64,000 nucleotides of DNA from Streptomyces sp. NRRL F-525 (GTDB lineage: Bacteria > Actinomycetota > Actinomycetes > Streptomycetales > Streptomycetaceae). The position numbers and the translations under genes are program-made. Positions 23,731 to 31,740 of the stretch are shown in pieces (the stretch's first letter is position 1; every line of letters starts with the position of its first letter). The notes beneath the pieces were generated by a model. That model saw only the letters and a program-made list of their open reading frames with translations, was not told the origin of the DNA and ran no database searches. The stretch lies in the NCBI RefSeq assembly GCF_000716605.1, contig NZ_JNXE01000010.1:1-64000 (forward strand). The letters are read 5' to 3'.

Positions 23731-26700
23731 GGCGTCACCTCCAGCGCGACGGCCTCCGTGTAGGCGACACACCCGTTCCAGGCGACCTTCGCGAGCAGCC
23801 AGTACGACCCCGGCGGCACCGCCGAGCCGTCCACCTCGATGAGGCACTCCAGTTCCGCGCCCCCGGCGACCGTGAACCCCTGGCAGCCGGGTGCGACTCC
23901 GGCCCAGGTGCCCCACGAGGAGACGGCCCAGAGGGTGCCGTTGATGGGTCCCAGGGTGGTGTTGCGGACGGTCACGGGCACCTGGACCCGCTCGCCGGTT
24001 CGCACGGTGATCCGATCAACTCCCAGACCGGACACGAGCGTTGGGCCATGCTGTCCGCCCGCCACGTCCAGCGCCACCACGTCCTCGTACGTCTGCCCGC
24101 CGTACGTCAGCCGGGCCGCGAGCCAGTGCCGGCCGGGCTCCGGTTCCGGCGGCGGCGTGACGGTCACCTCGGCCAGCGTGAAGCCGCCGGGGCCCAACGC
24201 GTAGGGCAGTTCGGCGGGTTGGGCGGTCCAGCCGGGCGGGGCCTCGATGCTCACCGTGCCCGACACCGGCGCATCGGTGAGTTCCGAGCCGACCCGGACG
24301 GTCGCTGTGACGGGGCCGGAGACGGTCAGGGTGCCGGGGGAGAGGTACACCGACACCGGCATGTTTCCCCGGGGCGCGGGGCCGGAGTTGTGGAGCCAGT
24401 AGCGGGTGTGGACGGGTTGGGCGGGCTCATGTGCCGCTGTTCCGGGTTGAGTTGATGGCTCGGAGGCTTCGTGGCGAGTCGCCAACACCGTCGCGACCTC
24501 GAAGCCGGTCAGATCGACGGCGAGCCCGCCGTCCCGTTCCGGCGCCAACTCCTCGCCGGGTGCCTCCAGTACGTCGGCCCGCGCACCCTCGGCCCAGTCG
24601 CGCGGCCCGCGTATCCGGGCCCGCACCGGCCGACCGTTCGCCTCGTGCATCCGTACGACGACACCGCGCCCTGGGTCGACCGGCACCGCGCTGCCCCGGG
24701 CGAGCGGGGAGCCGAGCGGCTTGAGGGCGTCGAGGACGACCTCGCCCGCCGGTTCCAGGGCGAGCAGGGCGAACTTCCTTGGCAGGGTGCCCTGTTCGGC
24801 AGGGGCAGGGGCGGAGGTCCGCAAGCGTGCCGTAAGGGGGTGGTTGAACTCATGTCCGGCCTGGGGCAAGCGCGCCTCACGCCAGTCACCGACCCCCGCG
24901 ACCACCGCGTACTCGAACTCATGCGTCCAGCGCTGGAGTTGGAAGGCGGAACCGTCGGGTGCCGTGCGGCGCGGCGGGTCGACCCAGATGCCAGAGGGCC
25001 AGCCCGTGCAGGAGCGCATGAGGGACATGTAGAGATCGCCGGAGGACGTGACGACACAGCCGGGCGTGCCCCGGTTGAGGACGGCGAAGCTGCGGCCGTC
25101 CCACGCGTCGCCCGGTGGCAACGCCTCGCAGCCGCCCGCCGCCGTGGCCGTGAGGACCGCGTCGTCGAGGTCGGCGATCAGCGCGTCGACCGCCTTGGCG
25201 TCGTCCTCGGGGCGGGCGCCCGCGACCACGAGCAGCGGCAGCCGTTCGAGGTCGCGCAGATCGGCCCCGGGCACCCACTCCTCGCGCAGCCCGGCACGCG
25301 GCGCGACCCACACCGTGGCCACCCCCCGCTCGGAGAGCTGCCTACGCAACTCACGCCCCGCCGCTGGGTCCCAGCCAAGAGCCTCGGCGACCACGGAGTT
25401 GCGCTCGGGAGCGCCCACGGCGATGCGGAAGTCCGGGAGATTGGAGTCGACTTCGAGGTCGCCGTAGCGCGGGCCACCGGCGATCGTCGAGGTCGCGGTG
25501 ACCCCGGCGCGGACGAGCGCGGCCGCGAGCGGGGCGCCGAGTTCACCGGCCTCGTCCCAGTCGGCGTAGACGAGTTCGGCGACCCCGATGGACCGGTGTC
25601 CGAGCAGCCGCCCCGACTCGTCCCGCACCGCGACCCGCGCGGTGGATCCCAGCCCGAACCACGTGTTCGCCGGGTTGTCGAGCGTCCACGGGAACTCCTC
25701 GCTGTCCACCTCCACGAACCCGAACCCGCGCCCGATCACCGCGTCCGCGACCTCGTGCACGGGCAGGCCGCCGGTCACGTCGGACGGCCAGCGCACCCGG
25801 ATCAGCCGGTCGGCGCCGTCGTACCCGTCGATGGTCGTCGTCAGATCGAGGCGCGGGACTCCGGCCCACAGCGTCAACTGCTGGGTGTACCGGAACAGTC
25901 CGAGATCGGCGGTGACAGTGATCCGTGAACCGGCGGGCGAGTGCCGGACGTTGACGTCGGCGACGACATCCCGACTGCGCGCGGCGGTGGTCCCGGTCGG
26001 CGTGAGATGCCAGGGCCCCTCACCGAAACGCGGGTGGCGCGCGTACTCCTCCTGTACGACGAGTTCGTTTCCGATGTCACCGTCGCGCAGCAACTCCCGC
26101 CCGTCCTCGGCCAGTTCGCGCAGGCTGCTGACGCCACCGCCGCGCGCGGGGTCGACCGTGACCTCGTAGAACTCGTTGCGGATGGTGAGGCCCTCGCCGG
26201 GTGTCCACTCGGGCACCGAACCCTCGGCGAGCGGGAGGGCCTTGAGGCCCATGCCGGGGATCTCCGGTAGGACGAGGTGGAGTTGGTCGCCGTCGCGTAC
26301 GGCGGGGAGGGGCAGCCCGGTGTCGTCCAGGGGGATCAGGCCCGGGTCGGTGACCGTCAGCACGTCCCGGCGCTCCCAGGTCGCCGCGTTGAACACCACC
26401 AAGTCGTCGGTGGCACCCGGCAGTTGGGCCACCTTCCCGGCCAGGGCGTCCGTCGCGTCGGCGTGCACCGTCTCGGCCAGGTCGTACAGCTCGCGCCAGC
26501 CGGTCATCAGGTCGATGTACACCTGGTCCGACTCGGAGCCGGTGATGGCGTCGTGGTGGGCGCCGTAGATGAGCTGTCGCCAGGCCTTGTCCAACGCCGC
26601 GTCGGGGTAGGGGTGTTGGGTGACGAGCGAGGCCAGGGTCGCCCAGGCCTCGGCGTCGGCGAGGAGGGTCTCGCCGTAGCGCTGGGCCTGCTTGGTGTCG

Positions 26701-27971
26701 ATGTAGGAGACGTCTTTGCCGGTGTAGACCGGGTTCATGTCCCGGGTCTGCGGGGACGCCTTGCGGCCCTCCTCGGCCAACTCGGCCCGGACGGTGGCGA
26801 AGAAGTCTCGGGGGATCGCGCTGACGAAGCGCGGCCAGACGTAACGGGCGTTCCAGTCACGGTGGATGTCCATCACCCAGCGGCACGGGGGTGCGTAGTC
26901 ACCGCCGACCGGGAGCAGCACGTTGCGGGTGAGCGCGACCTTCTTCAGCCCTCGGAAGAGCTTCAGCGCCGCCGCCTCGGCCTCGGGGAGTGTGGGGGCG
27001 TTGTCGATCGCCCAGCCGGCGCCGTAGTGGTTGACCATGTAGGCCGTGAGCAGACCGCGTCCGGAGGGGGCGATCCAGCTGAACTCGGCCGGGAACTGCA
27101 TGCGTTGGGGGTCGCGCGGCTCCTCGCCGAACACGGACAGGGTCGGGCCCCACTGGTGGAACGGTCCACGCGCCCATGAGCTGGAGGTGACCCCCGCGTC
27201 CGCCATCAACCCGGGGAACTGCGGATCGTGCCCGAACGCGTCCAGCTGCCAGGCGGTTTCAGGGGTCGCGCCCAGGATGCCGCGCTGGAAGCCGTCCCCG
27301 TACAGGGCGTTGCGGACGGTCGCCTCGGCGCCGGTGAGATTGGTGTTGGGCTCGTTGTAGGTGCCGCCCATGATCTCGACGCGGCCGGTGCGGATCAACT
27401 GCCGTAGAAACGACCGTTCTTCGGGGAAGGCGTCCCAGTACGGCTTGAGGTAGTCGACCTCCGCCAGGACGAAGGTGTACGCGGGGTCGCGGCGGGCCAG
27501 GTCGCAGTGGGCGCGGACGAGGCTCATGCCGGACTGGCCGCGGGAGTCGAAGGTGCGGGCCGGGAGGCCGGTGGTGGCCGGGTCGTCGGCCACGTCCCAG
27601 GTCTCGGTGTAGGCGCCCTGGGTGTTCCACCAGACGGGGTCGTAGTGGAAGTGGCTGACCATGAACATGGTCCAGCCGGGTTCGGTGGCCGTGAACTCGG
27701 CGGTGAGCGTGGCCAGTTGGTCGCCGTCGGCCGCCGTCACCTCGATCGCGCACCGCTCGCCGGGCGCGAGGTCCGTGGCCACGGGTATCTCGACGTGCGC
27801 GGTGCCGTCCTCGCCCACGACCGTCTCCGCGGTGCCGTGCAGGCCGGGTCCCTCGACCGTGAGGCGGACCGGCCGGCCGGGGACATGGGCGAGTCCGGCG
27901 GCCACCACCTGGAGCGGATGCTCGGCGGTGCCGACGAACAGCTCGGTCGACAGGGCAGCGGTGACGCGCAT
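23727..27971 (-). CDS. GH38-family alpha-mannosidase, extended form
   Basis: I start at ATG 27971 (TAGGAG six bases upstream), giving 1414 residues. The GH38 zinc motif HFHYDPVWW lies near residue 107 and the nucleophile Asp in QLDAFGHDPQFP near 243. Later come DRLIRVRWPSD and a beta-sandwich region. About 400 C-terminal residues form Ig-like domains (VSVYLSPGTLTVSGPVTATV; GERVQVPVTVRNTTLGPING) not found in the roughly 1000-residue enzymes. It would trim alpha-linked mannose. No export signal is visible, so the substrate is probably imported. The downstream His-tailed gene is coupled by GTGA. Confidence 0.88.
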   Translation of the reverse strand: MRVTAALSTELFVGTAEHPLQVVAAGLAHVPGRPVRLTVEGPGLHGTAETVVGEDGTAHVEIPVATDLAPGERCAIEVTAADGDQLATLTAEFTATEPGWTMFMVSHFHYDPVWWNTQGAYTETWDVADDPATTGLPARTFDSRGQSGMSLVRAHCDLARRDPAYTFVLAEVDYLKPYWDAFPEERSFLRQLIRTGRVEIMGGTYNEPNTNLTGAEATVRNALYGDGFQRGILGATPETAWQLDAFGHDPQFPGLMADAGVTSSSWARGPFHQWGPTLSVFGEEPRDPQRMQFPAEFSWIAPSGRGLLTAYMVNHYGAGWAIDNAPTLPEAEAAALKLFRGLKKVALTRNVLLPVGGDYAPPCRWVMDIHRDWNARYVWPRFVSAIPRDFFATVRAELAEEGRKASPQTRDMNPVYTGKDVSYIDTKQAQRYGETLLADAEAWATLASLVTQHPYPDAALDKAWRQLIYGAHHDAITGSESDQVYIDLMTGWRELYDLAETVHADATDALAGKVAQLPGATDDLVVFNAATWERRDVLTVTDPGLIPLDDTGLPLPAVRDGDQLHLVLPEIPGMGLKALPLAEGSVPEWTPGEGLTIRNEFYEVTVDPARGGGVSSLRELAEDGRELLRDGDIGNELVVQEEYARHPRFGEGPWHLTPTGTTAARSRDVVADVNVRHSPAGSRITVTADLGLFRYTQQLTLWAGVPRLDLTTTIDGYDGADRLIRVRWPSDVTGGLPVHEVADAVIGRGFGFVEVDSEEFPWTLDNPANTWFGLGSTARVAVRDESGRLLGHRSIGVAELVYADWDEAGELGAPLAAALVRAGVTATSTIAGGPRYGDLEVDSNLPDFRIAVGAPERNSVVAEALGWDPAAGRELRRQLSERGVATVWVAPRAGLREEWVPGADLRDLERLPLLVVAGARPEDDAKAVDALIADLDDAVLTATAAGGCEALPPGDAWDGRSFAVLNRGTPGCVVTSSGDLYMSLMRSCTGWPSGIWVDPPRRTAPDGSAFQLQRWTHEFEYAVVAGVGDWREARLPQAGHEFNHPLTARLRTSAPAPAEQGTLPRKFALLALEPAGEVVLDALKPLGSPLARGSAVPVDPGRGVVVRMHEANGRPVRARIRGPRDWAEGARADVLEAPGEELAPERDGGLAVDLTGFEVATVLATRHEASEPSTQPGTAAHEPAQPVHTRYWLHNSGPAPRGNMPVSVYLSPGTLTVSGPVTATVRVGSELTDAPVSGTVSIEAPPGWTAQPAELPYALGPGGFTLAEVTVTPPPEPEPGRHWLAARLTYGGQTYEDVVALDVAGGQHGPTLVSGLGVDRITVRTGERVQVPVTVRNTTLGPINGTLWAVSSWGTWAGVAPGCQGFTVAGGAELECLIEVDGSAVPPGSYWLLAKVAWNGCVAYTEAVALEVTP

Positions 27972-28020
27972 GGGTCTCCTACCAGAGGCTCGGCGGAGCG
28001 CCCATCCTGACACCGCGAAG

Positions 28021-28064
28021 ATGATTCAAACAACCATCCCCGCGTAACTTCGGTGGTTCATCCA
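28021..28064. promoter_or_regulatory. Paired TGGTT-type sites upstream of alpha-mannosidase
   Basis: ATGATTCAAACAACCAT (28021-28037) and GGTGGTTCATCCA (28052-28064) lie 50-93 bases upstream of the mannosidase start. Both share the core of the sites at 16356, 23001 and 29077. They lie in opposite orientation about 30 bases apart. Confidence 0.45.
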
Positions 28065-28104
28065 TGCAGACTCGGCCGAGATCACGGCCGGGTCTCGGCT
28101 GGGA

Positions 28105-28989
28105 TCACCGGCCCCTGCGTGCCTTCACCATGTGCTCACCGGCGATGTGGTCGGTGAGGGCCAGCGAGGCGCTCGCGCGCTGGTAGGAGAGCTGCGCGAT
28201 GCGGACGTAGAGACAGTCGATGAGGACCAGGACGGAGTGGCGGGCGCCGATGATGCCGGTGGGGAAACTCGTCGCGGAGGACGAGGAGATGAGCCGGATG
28301 TCGGCGGCGCGGGCGAGCGGGGAGCGCGGGTCGGAGGTGAGGGCGATGGTGGTGGCGCCGCGCTCCTTGGCGAGTTCGAAGGGCTCGATGGTCTCGCGGG
28401 TCGAACCGGACTGGGAGATGCCGATGGCCACGTCCGCCGGGGTGAGCAGGGCGGCGGAGGTCGTGGCCGCGTGCACCTCGGTCCAGCCGCGCACCGCGCA
28501 GCCGATGCGGAACAGCCGGGTTTCGGTCTCCTGCGCGACCGCTCCGCTGCCGCCGATGCCGTAGACGTCGATGCGCCGGGCGCGGGCGGCGGCGGTGGCC
28601 GCGCGCTCCACCGCGTCGAGGTCGATCCGGTCGATCGTCTGTTGGACCGCTCTAAGGTCCGCGCTGCCCACGACCTGCACGACCCGTTCGAGATCGTCGT
28701 CCGGGGAGATGTCCGGGCCGATCTCCGCGGTGCCCCAGTCGGAGACCTCGCCGCGACCGCGCTCCTGGGCCAGTTCGATCAGCAGGTGCTGGTACGAGTC
28801 GAGGCCGACCGCCCGGCAGAACCGGGTCACCGTCGCCTGTGACGTGCCGGTGCGGCGGCCCAGTTCGGCGGCCGAGCAGTGGGTGACGGCGGCCGGATCC
28901 TCCAGGATCAGCTCGCCGACCTTCCTCAGTGAGCCGGCCAGCCGGGGCAGCTCGGTGCGGATGAGGGTGGTGACGTCTGTCGGGGGCAT
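28105..28989 (-). CDS. RpiR/MurR-family transcriptional regulator
   Basis: This 294-residue protein joins an N-terminal RpiR helix-turn-helix (HCSAAELGRRTGTSQATVTR, then FCRAVGL) to a C-terminal SIS domain. The SIS part is RRIDVYGIGGSGAVAQETET, IGISQSGSTRETIEPFELAK, then TSDPRSPLA. Such regulators sense phosphosugars through the SIS domain. It diverges from the SIS-protein gene over 118 bases containing a GGTGG/CCACC palindrome. It is the best candidate for the regulator that reads the repeated TGGTT motif in this island. Confidence 0.88.
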   Translation of the reverse strand: MPPTDVTTLIRTELPRLAGSLRKVGELILEDPAAVTHCSAAELGRRTGTSQATVTRFCRAVGLDSYQHLLIELAQERGRGEVSDWGTAEIGPDISPDDDLERVVQVVGSADLRAVQQTIDRIDLDAVERAATAAARARRIDVYGIGGSGAVAQETETRLFRIGCAVRGWTEVHAATTSAALLTPADVAIGISQSGSTRETIEPFELAKERGATTIALTSDPRSPLARAADIRLISSSSATSFPTGIIGARHSVLVLIDCLYVRIAQLSYQRASASLALTDHIAGEHMVKARRGR

Positions 28990-29076
28990 GTGCAGAAGGT
29001 ATCAGCCACCCCAGAGGCCATCGATTGAATACCAGGACCGCATGTGATTTATTGATTCATTGATCTAGAAAGAATA

Positions 29077-29092
29077 GGTGGTTTGATCCACC
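29077..29092. promoter_or_regulatory. GGTGGTTTGATCCACC palindrome between RpiR and SIS genes
   Basis: Five-base arms GGTGG and CCACC flank TTTGAT, 15 bases before the SIS gene's GTG. This is the clearest palindromic copy of the motif shared with 16356, 23001 and 28052. Its position would permit repression of the SIS gene and autoregulation of the RpiR gene. Confidence 0.55.
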
Positions 29093-29107
29093 GGTGGGGA
29101 GAATCGC

Positions 29108-29872
29108 GTGTCCGCCGAGTCCGTAAGCGCCGAGACCTTCGCGCGCGAGAGCCTGGCCGTCCTCCAGCGCATCACCGAGTCCAGCCGCGACACCGTGTCC
29201 CGCGCCGCCGAACTGATCGCGGACTGCGTCCGCACGGACGGCGTCATCCAGGCCTTCGGCACCGGCCACTCCCAGGCCATGGTCCTCGAACTCGCGGGCC
29301 GCGCCGGGGGTTTGGTGCCCACCAACCGCCTCAGCATCGCCGACCTCGTCCTCTACGGCGGTGACGCCCCGAGTGTTCTCGACGATCCGCTGCTGGAGCG
29401 CCAGGCCGGGGTCGCCGACCGCCTCTACGACCTCGCCGCGCCCCGCCCCGAGGACCTGTTCGTCATCATCTCCAACTCCGGTGTGAACAAGGTGATCGTG
29501 GAGATGGCCCTGCGGGTGAAGGAGCGTGGCCACCGTCTTCTGGCCATCACCTCGCTCGCCCACACCCGTGCCGTCCCGGCCGGACACCCGAGCGGCAAGA
29601 AGCTCGTCGACCTCGCCGACGTGGTCCTCGACAACGCGGCCCCGCGCGGCGACGCCCTCCTCGAACTCCCCACGGGTGGCGCCGTTTGCGCCCTGTCCAC
29701 ACTCACCGGCGCGATGCTCGTACAGCTGTCGGTCGCGGAGGCGGCGGCGCAGCTGCTCGCCTCGGGGGAGCGCCCGCCGGTGTACGTCTCGGCCAATGTG
29801 CCCGGCGGCTTCGAGGGCAACCTGGAGCTGGAGAAGCGGTACGAGGGGCGAATTCGCCGTACCGCGAGCTGA
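29108..29872 (+). CDS. SIS-domain sugar-phosphate isomerase/etherase-like protein
   Basis: This 254-residue protein starts with GTG behind GGGGAGA. It is one SIS domain: GVIQAFGTGHSQAMVLELAG, FVIISNSGVNKVIVEMALRV and RLLAITSLAHTRAVPAGHPS. It has the size of the UPF0309-like proteins that act on phosphosugars (isomerases, or etherases of the MurQ type). In this cluster it would process the phosphorylated amino sugar or hexose made by the BadF-type kinase. It is probably controlled by the divergent RpiR-type gene. Confidence 0.8.
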   Translation: MSAESVSAETFARESLAVLQRITESSRDTVSRAAELIADCVRTDGVIQAFGTGHSQAMVLELAGRAGGLVPTNRLSIADLVLYGGDAPSVLDDPLLERQAGVADRLYDLAAPRPEDLFVIISNSGVNKVIVEMALRVKERGHRLLAITSLAHTRAVPAGHPSGKKLVDLADVVLDNAAPRGDALLELPTGGAVCALSTLTGAMLVQLSVAEAAAQLLASGERPPVYVSANVPGGFEGNLELEKRYEGRIRRTAS

Positions 29873-29875
29873 GTT

Positions 29876-29902
29876 GACGTAGAGGACGTACAGGACGTAG
29901 AG
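29876..29902 (+). repeat. Three 9-bp direct repeats
   Basis: GACGTAGAG, GACGTACAG and GACGTAGAG are adjacent, starting three bases after the SIS gene's stop and just before the hairpin at 29912. No function is evident. Confidence 0.7.
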
Positions 29903-29911
29903 GCGGAGTGG

Positions 29912-29955
29912 GACGAGCGGCCGGAGCCCCCGGAACCGGGCCGCGGCCGCTCGTC
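29912..29955. terminator. Hairpin between convergent SIS and DeoR genes
   Basis: GACGAGCGGCC (29912-29922) pairs perfectly with GGCCGCTCGTC (29945-29955) around a 22-base GC-rich loop. The position between convergent genes supports a bidirectional terminator. No U-tract is present, which is common in Streptomyces. The rest of the 29956-30100 gap shows nothing I can name. Confidence 0.6.
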
Positions 29956-30100
29956 GTCGTCACGTCCCCCGTCGACACGTCTCCCCGTCAACGCGCAGGA
30001 GTCAGACGGGAATTGCTGGAATCACCGAGTGATGCTAGACGCGGTGAATGCATCATTCAATGGGGGCCAGCCGGTACTCGGCCAGTGCGGAGCACAGCGC

Positions 30101-30886
30101 TCAGCCCGTGCGGAGCACCGCCGGGCCCTCCTCCGCGATGCGGTCGACCACCGCTGACGGCAGGCCCTCGTCGGTCACAACGGTGTCGAGCCGGTCCAGC
30201 CTCGTCACGTTGAACCGCTCCACCGCCCCCCACTTCGTGCTGTCGGCGAGCAGTGCGACCGAGCCGGCCGCCTCCATCACCGCCTGCTTGAGCAGCACCT
30301 TGTCCATCGAGAAGCTCGTGATGCCGTGGGCCAGGTCCCAGGAGCCGGCGCTCAGGAAGGCGAGGTCCAGATTGATCGCGCCGACCGTCCTGGCCGCGAG
30401 GGGGCCACTGCTCGAACCGCTCGACACATCGACCTCGCCGCCGGTGTGGACCGTGTGCACGGACGGCAGTTCGCACAGCGCCAGTACGGCGTGAAAGTCG
30501 TTGGTGACGACGGTGAGGTCCTTGCGGCCGACCAGGAACGGTACGACCGACTGGCAGGTCGTCCCCGCGTCGAGGAACACCACCATGCCGTCCTCGACGA
30601 GCTCCGCCGCCCGCCCGGCGATCGCCTGCTTGCGGGGCATCTCCAGCGCCGCGCGTGAGGCCCGCTCGCGCGGCGGTACGTGACCGGTCCAATCCGTGAG
30701 CCGCACCCCGCCCTGCACCGAGACCACCTGACCGCTCTTCTCCAGCGCGGTGATGTCCCGGCGCACCGTCATGTGCGAGACGTTCAGCGCCGCGGTCAGG
30801 TCGTGGATGCTCAGCACCCCGCTGCCCCTCAGCAGGCGCAGCAGCTCCTGATGGCGTTGCTCGGGGATCAGGGGTGCCCTGCTCAA
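30101..30886 (-). CDS. DeoR-family transcriptional regulator
   Basis: This 261-residue protein starts with TTG at 30886, five bases after GAGGAG. The N-terminal DeoR helix-turn-helix reads LRGSGVLSIHDLTAALNVSH, then MTVRRDITALEKSGQV. The C-terminal DeoR sensor domain carries GMVVFLDAGTTCQSVVPFL and LTVVTNDFHAVLAL, which bind phosphosugars. It diverges from the KDPG-aldolase operon over 107 bases with repeated CGTGTGA elements, so it most likely represses that operon. Confidence 0.88.
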   Translation of the reverse strand: MSRAPLIPEQRHQELLRLLRGSGVLSIHDLTAALNVSHMTVRRDITALEKSGQVVSVQGGVRLTDWTGHVPPRERASRAALEMPRKQAIAGRAAELVEDGMVVFLDAGTTCQSVVPFLVGRKDLTVVTNDFHAVLALCELPSVHTVHTGGEVDVSSGSSSGPLAARTVGAINLDLAFLSAGSWDLAHGITSFSMDKVLLKQAVMEAAGSVALLADSTKWGAVERFNVTRLDRLDTVVTDEGLPSAVVDRIAEEGPAVLRTG

Positions 30887-30940
30887 TGCGTCTCCTCGAA
30901 GCCTGGATGCCGTGGCGGTGGATCGGGGTCAGCCTAACTT

Positions 30941-30990
30941 CGTGTGACAAGGGGCGTGACAACGTGTGAATTCATGTTCTAACGTGTGCT
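30941..30990. promoter_or_regulatory. CGTGTGA direct repeats, probable DeoR operator/promoter
   Basis: Four related heptads occur between the divergent genes: CGTGTGACAA (30941), CGTGACAA (30955), CGTGTGAA (30963) and CGTGTGCT (30983). Several direct repeats are the usual DeoR-family operator form. GTGACA and TCTAAC, 17 bases apart, could be the aldolase promoter, leaving the ATG at 30994 with almost no leader. Confidence 0.5.
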
Positions 30991-30993
30991 CTC

Positions 30994-31641
30994 ATGGTAA
31001 CAAAGTTTAACGCCCTGGAATCAATCACCGGCACGGGCGCACTGCTCATCGTCCGCCTGGAGAGCGCCGAGGAAGCCCTCGCCGTCTCGGAAGCAGCGAT
31101 AGAGGGCGGCATCCGGGCCCTGGAGATCACCCTCTCCGTGCCCGGAGCGCTGGACGTCATCAACAAGCTCGCCGAGCGCTACGGCGACGACGGCATCCTC
31201 ATCGGTGCGGGCACGGTCCTGGACGAGCACTCCGCCTACGAATGCCTCTCGGCCGGCGCCCGCCTCCTGGTCAGCCCCAACCTGAACCCGGCGATGCTGA
31301 CCACCGCCAACCGCTACCAGGCCGTCACGGTCAGCGGCGCCTACACCCCGACCGAGATCGTCGACACCATGCAGGCCGGCGCCGACATAGTGAAGCTCTT
31401 CCCCGCGGAGTTCGTCGGCCCGTCCTACGTCCGCACGGTCCGCGCCCCGCTCCCGCAGGCCCCGCTCATGCCCGCGGGCGGCGTCACCGCCGACAACGTC
31501 AAGGAGTGGTTCGACGCCGGAGTCGTCGCGGTCGGCGTCGGCAGCTTCGTCACCAAGGCGGCCCGCGCGGACGGCAATTACCGCCACGTCACCGATGCCG
31601 CTACGACGATGCTGCGGGCCATCGAGGGAGCGCGGGCGTAA
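30994..31641 (+). CDS. eda: KDPG/KHG-type aldolase
   Basis: This 215-residue protein has the class I KDPG aldolase pattern: catalytic Glu in ALEITLSVPGALD, the loop LIGAGTVLDEHSA, and the Schiff-base Lys134 in GADIVKLFPAEFVGP. It cleaves 2-keto-3-deoxy-6-phospho sugar acids into pyruvate and a triose phosphate. The ATG has no Shine-Dalgarno and may be read from a leaderless mRNA. It heads a likely operon with a sugar-acid transporter and a P-loop kinase, under the divergent DeoR regulator. 2-keto-3-deoxygluconate, galactonate or a related acid is the probable substrate. Confidence 0.85.
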   Translation: MVTKFNALESITGTGALLIVRLESAEEALAVSEAAIEGGIRALEITLSVPGALDVINKLAERYGDDGILIGAGTVLDEHSAYECLSAGARLLVSPNLNPAMLTTANRYQAVTVSGAYTPTEIVDTMQAGADIVKLFPAEFVGPSYVRTVRAPLPQAPLMPAGGVTADNVKEWFDAGVVAVGVGSFVTKAARADGNYRHVTDAATTMLRAIEGARA

Positions 31642-31740
31642 CTCCCGCTCCCCGTAGGGCATTTCCCGCACCGCTCATCCCCGCCCCACCCCGTCCCCAA
31701 CTCCCCAGCACCCGCACGGTGGTTCACCGAGGAGCTCACC

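Noticed and set aside
28990..29107. TGATTTATTGATTCATTGATCTAGA as an additional operator array
   Set aside because: The repeated TTGAT words are suggestive, but they are short and AT-rich and could simply be the promoter. Only the GGTGG/CCACC palindrome beside them is well defined.
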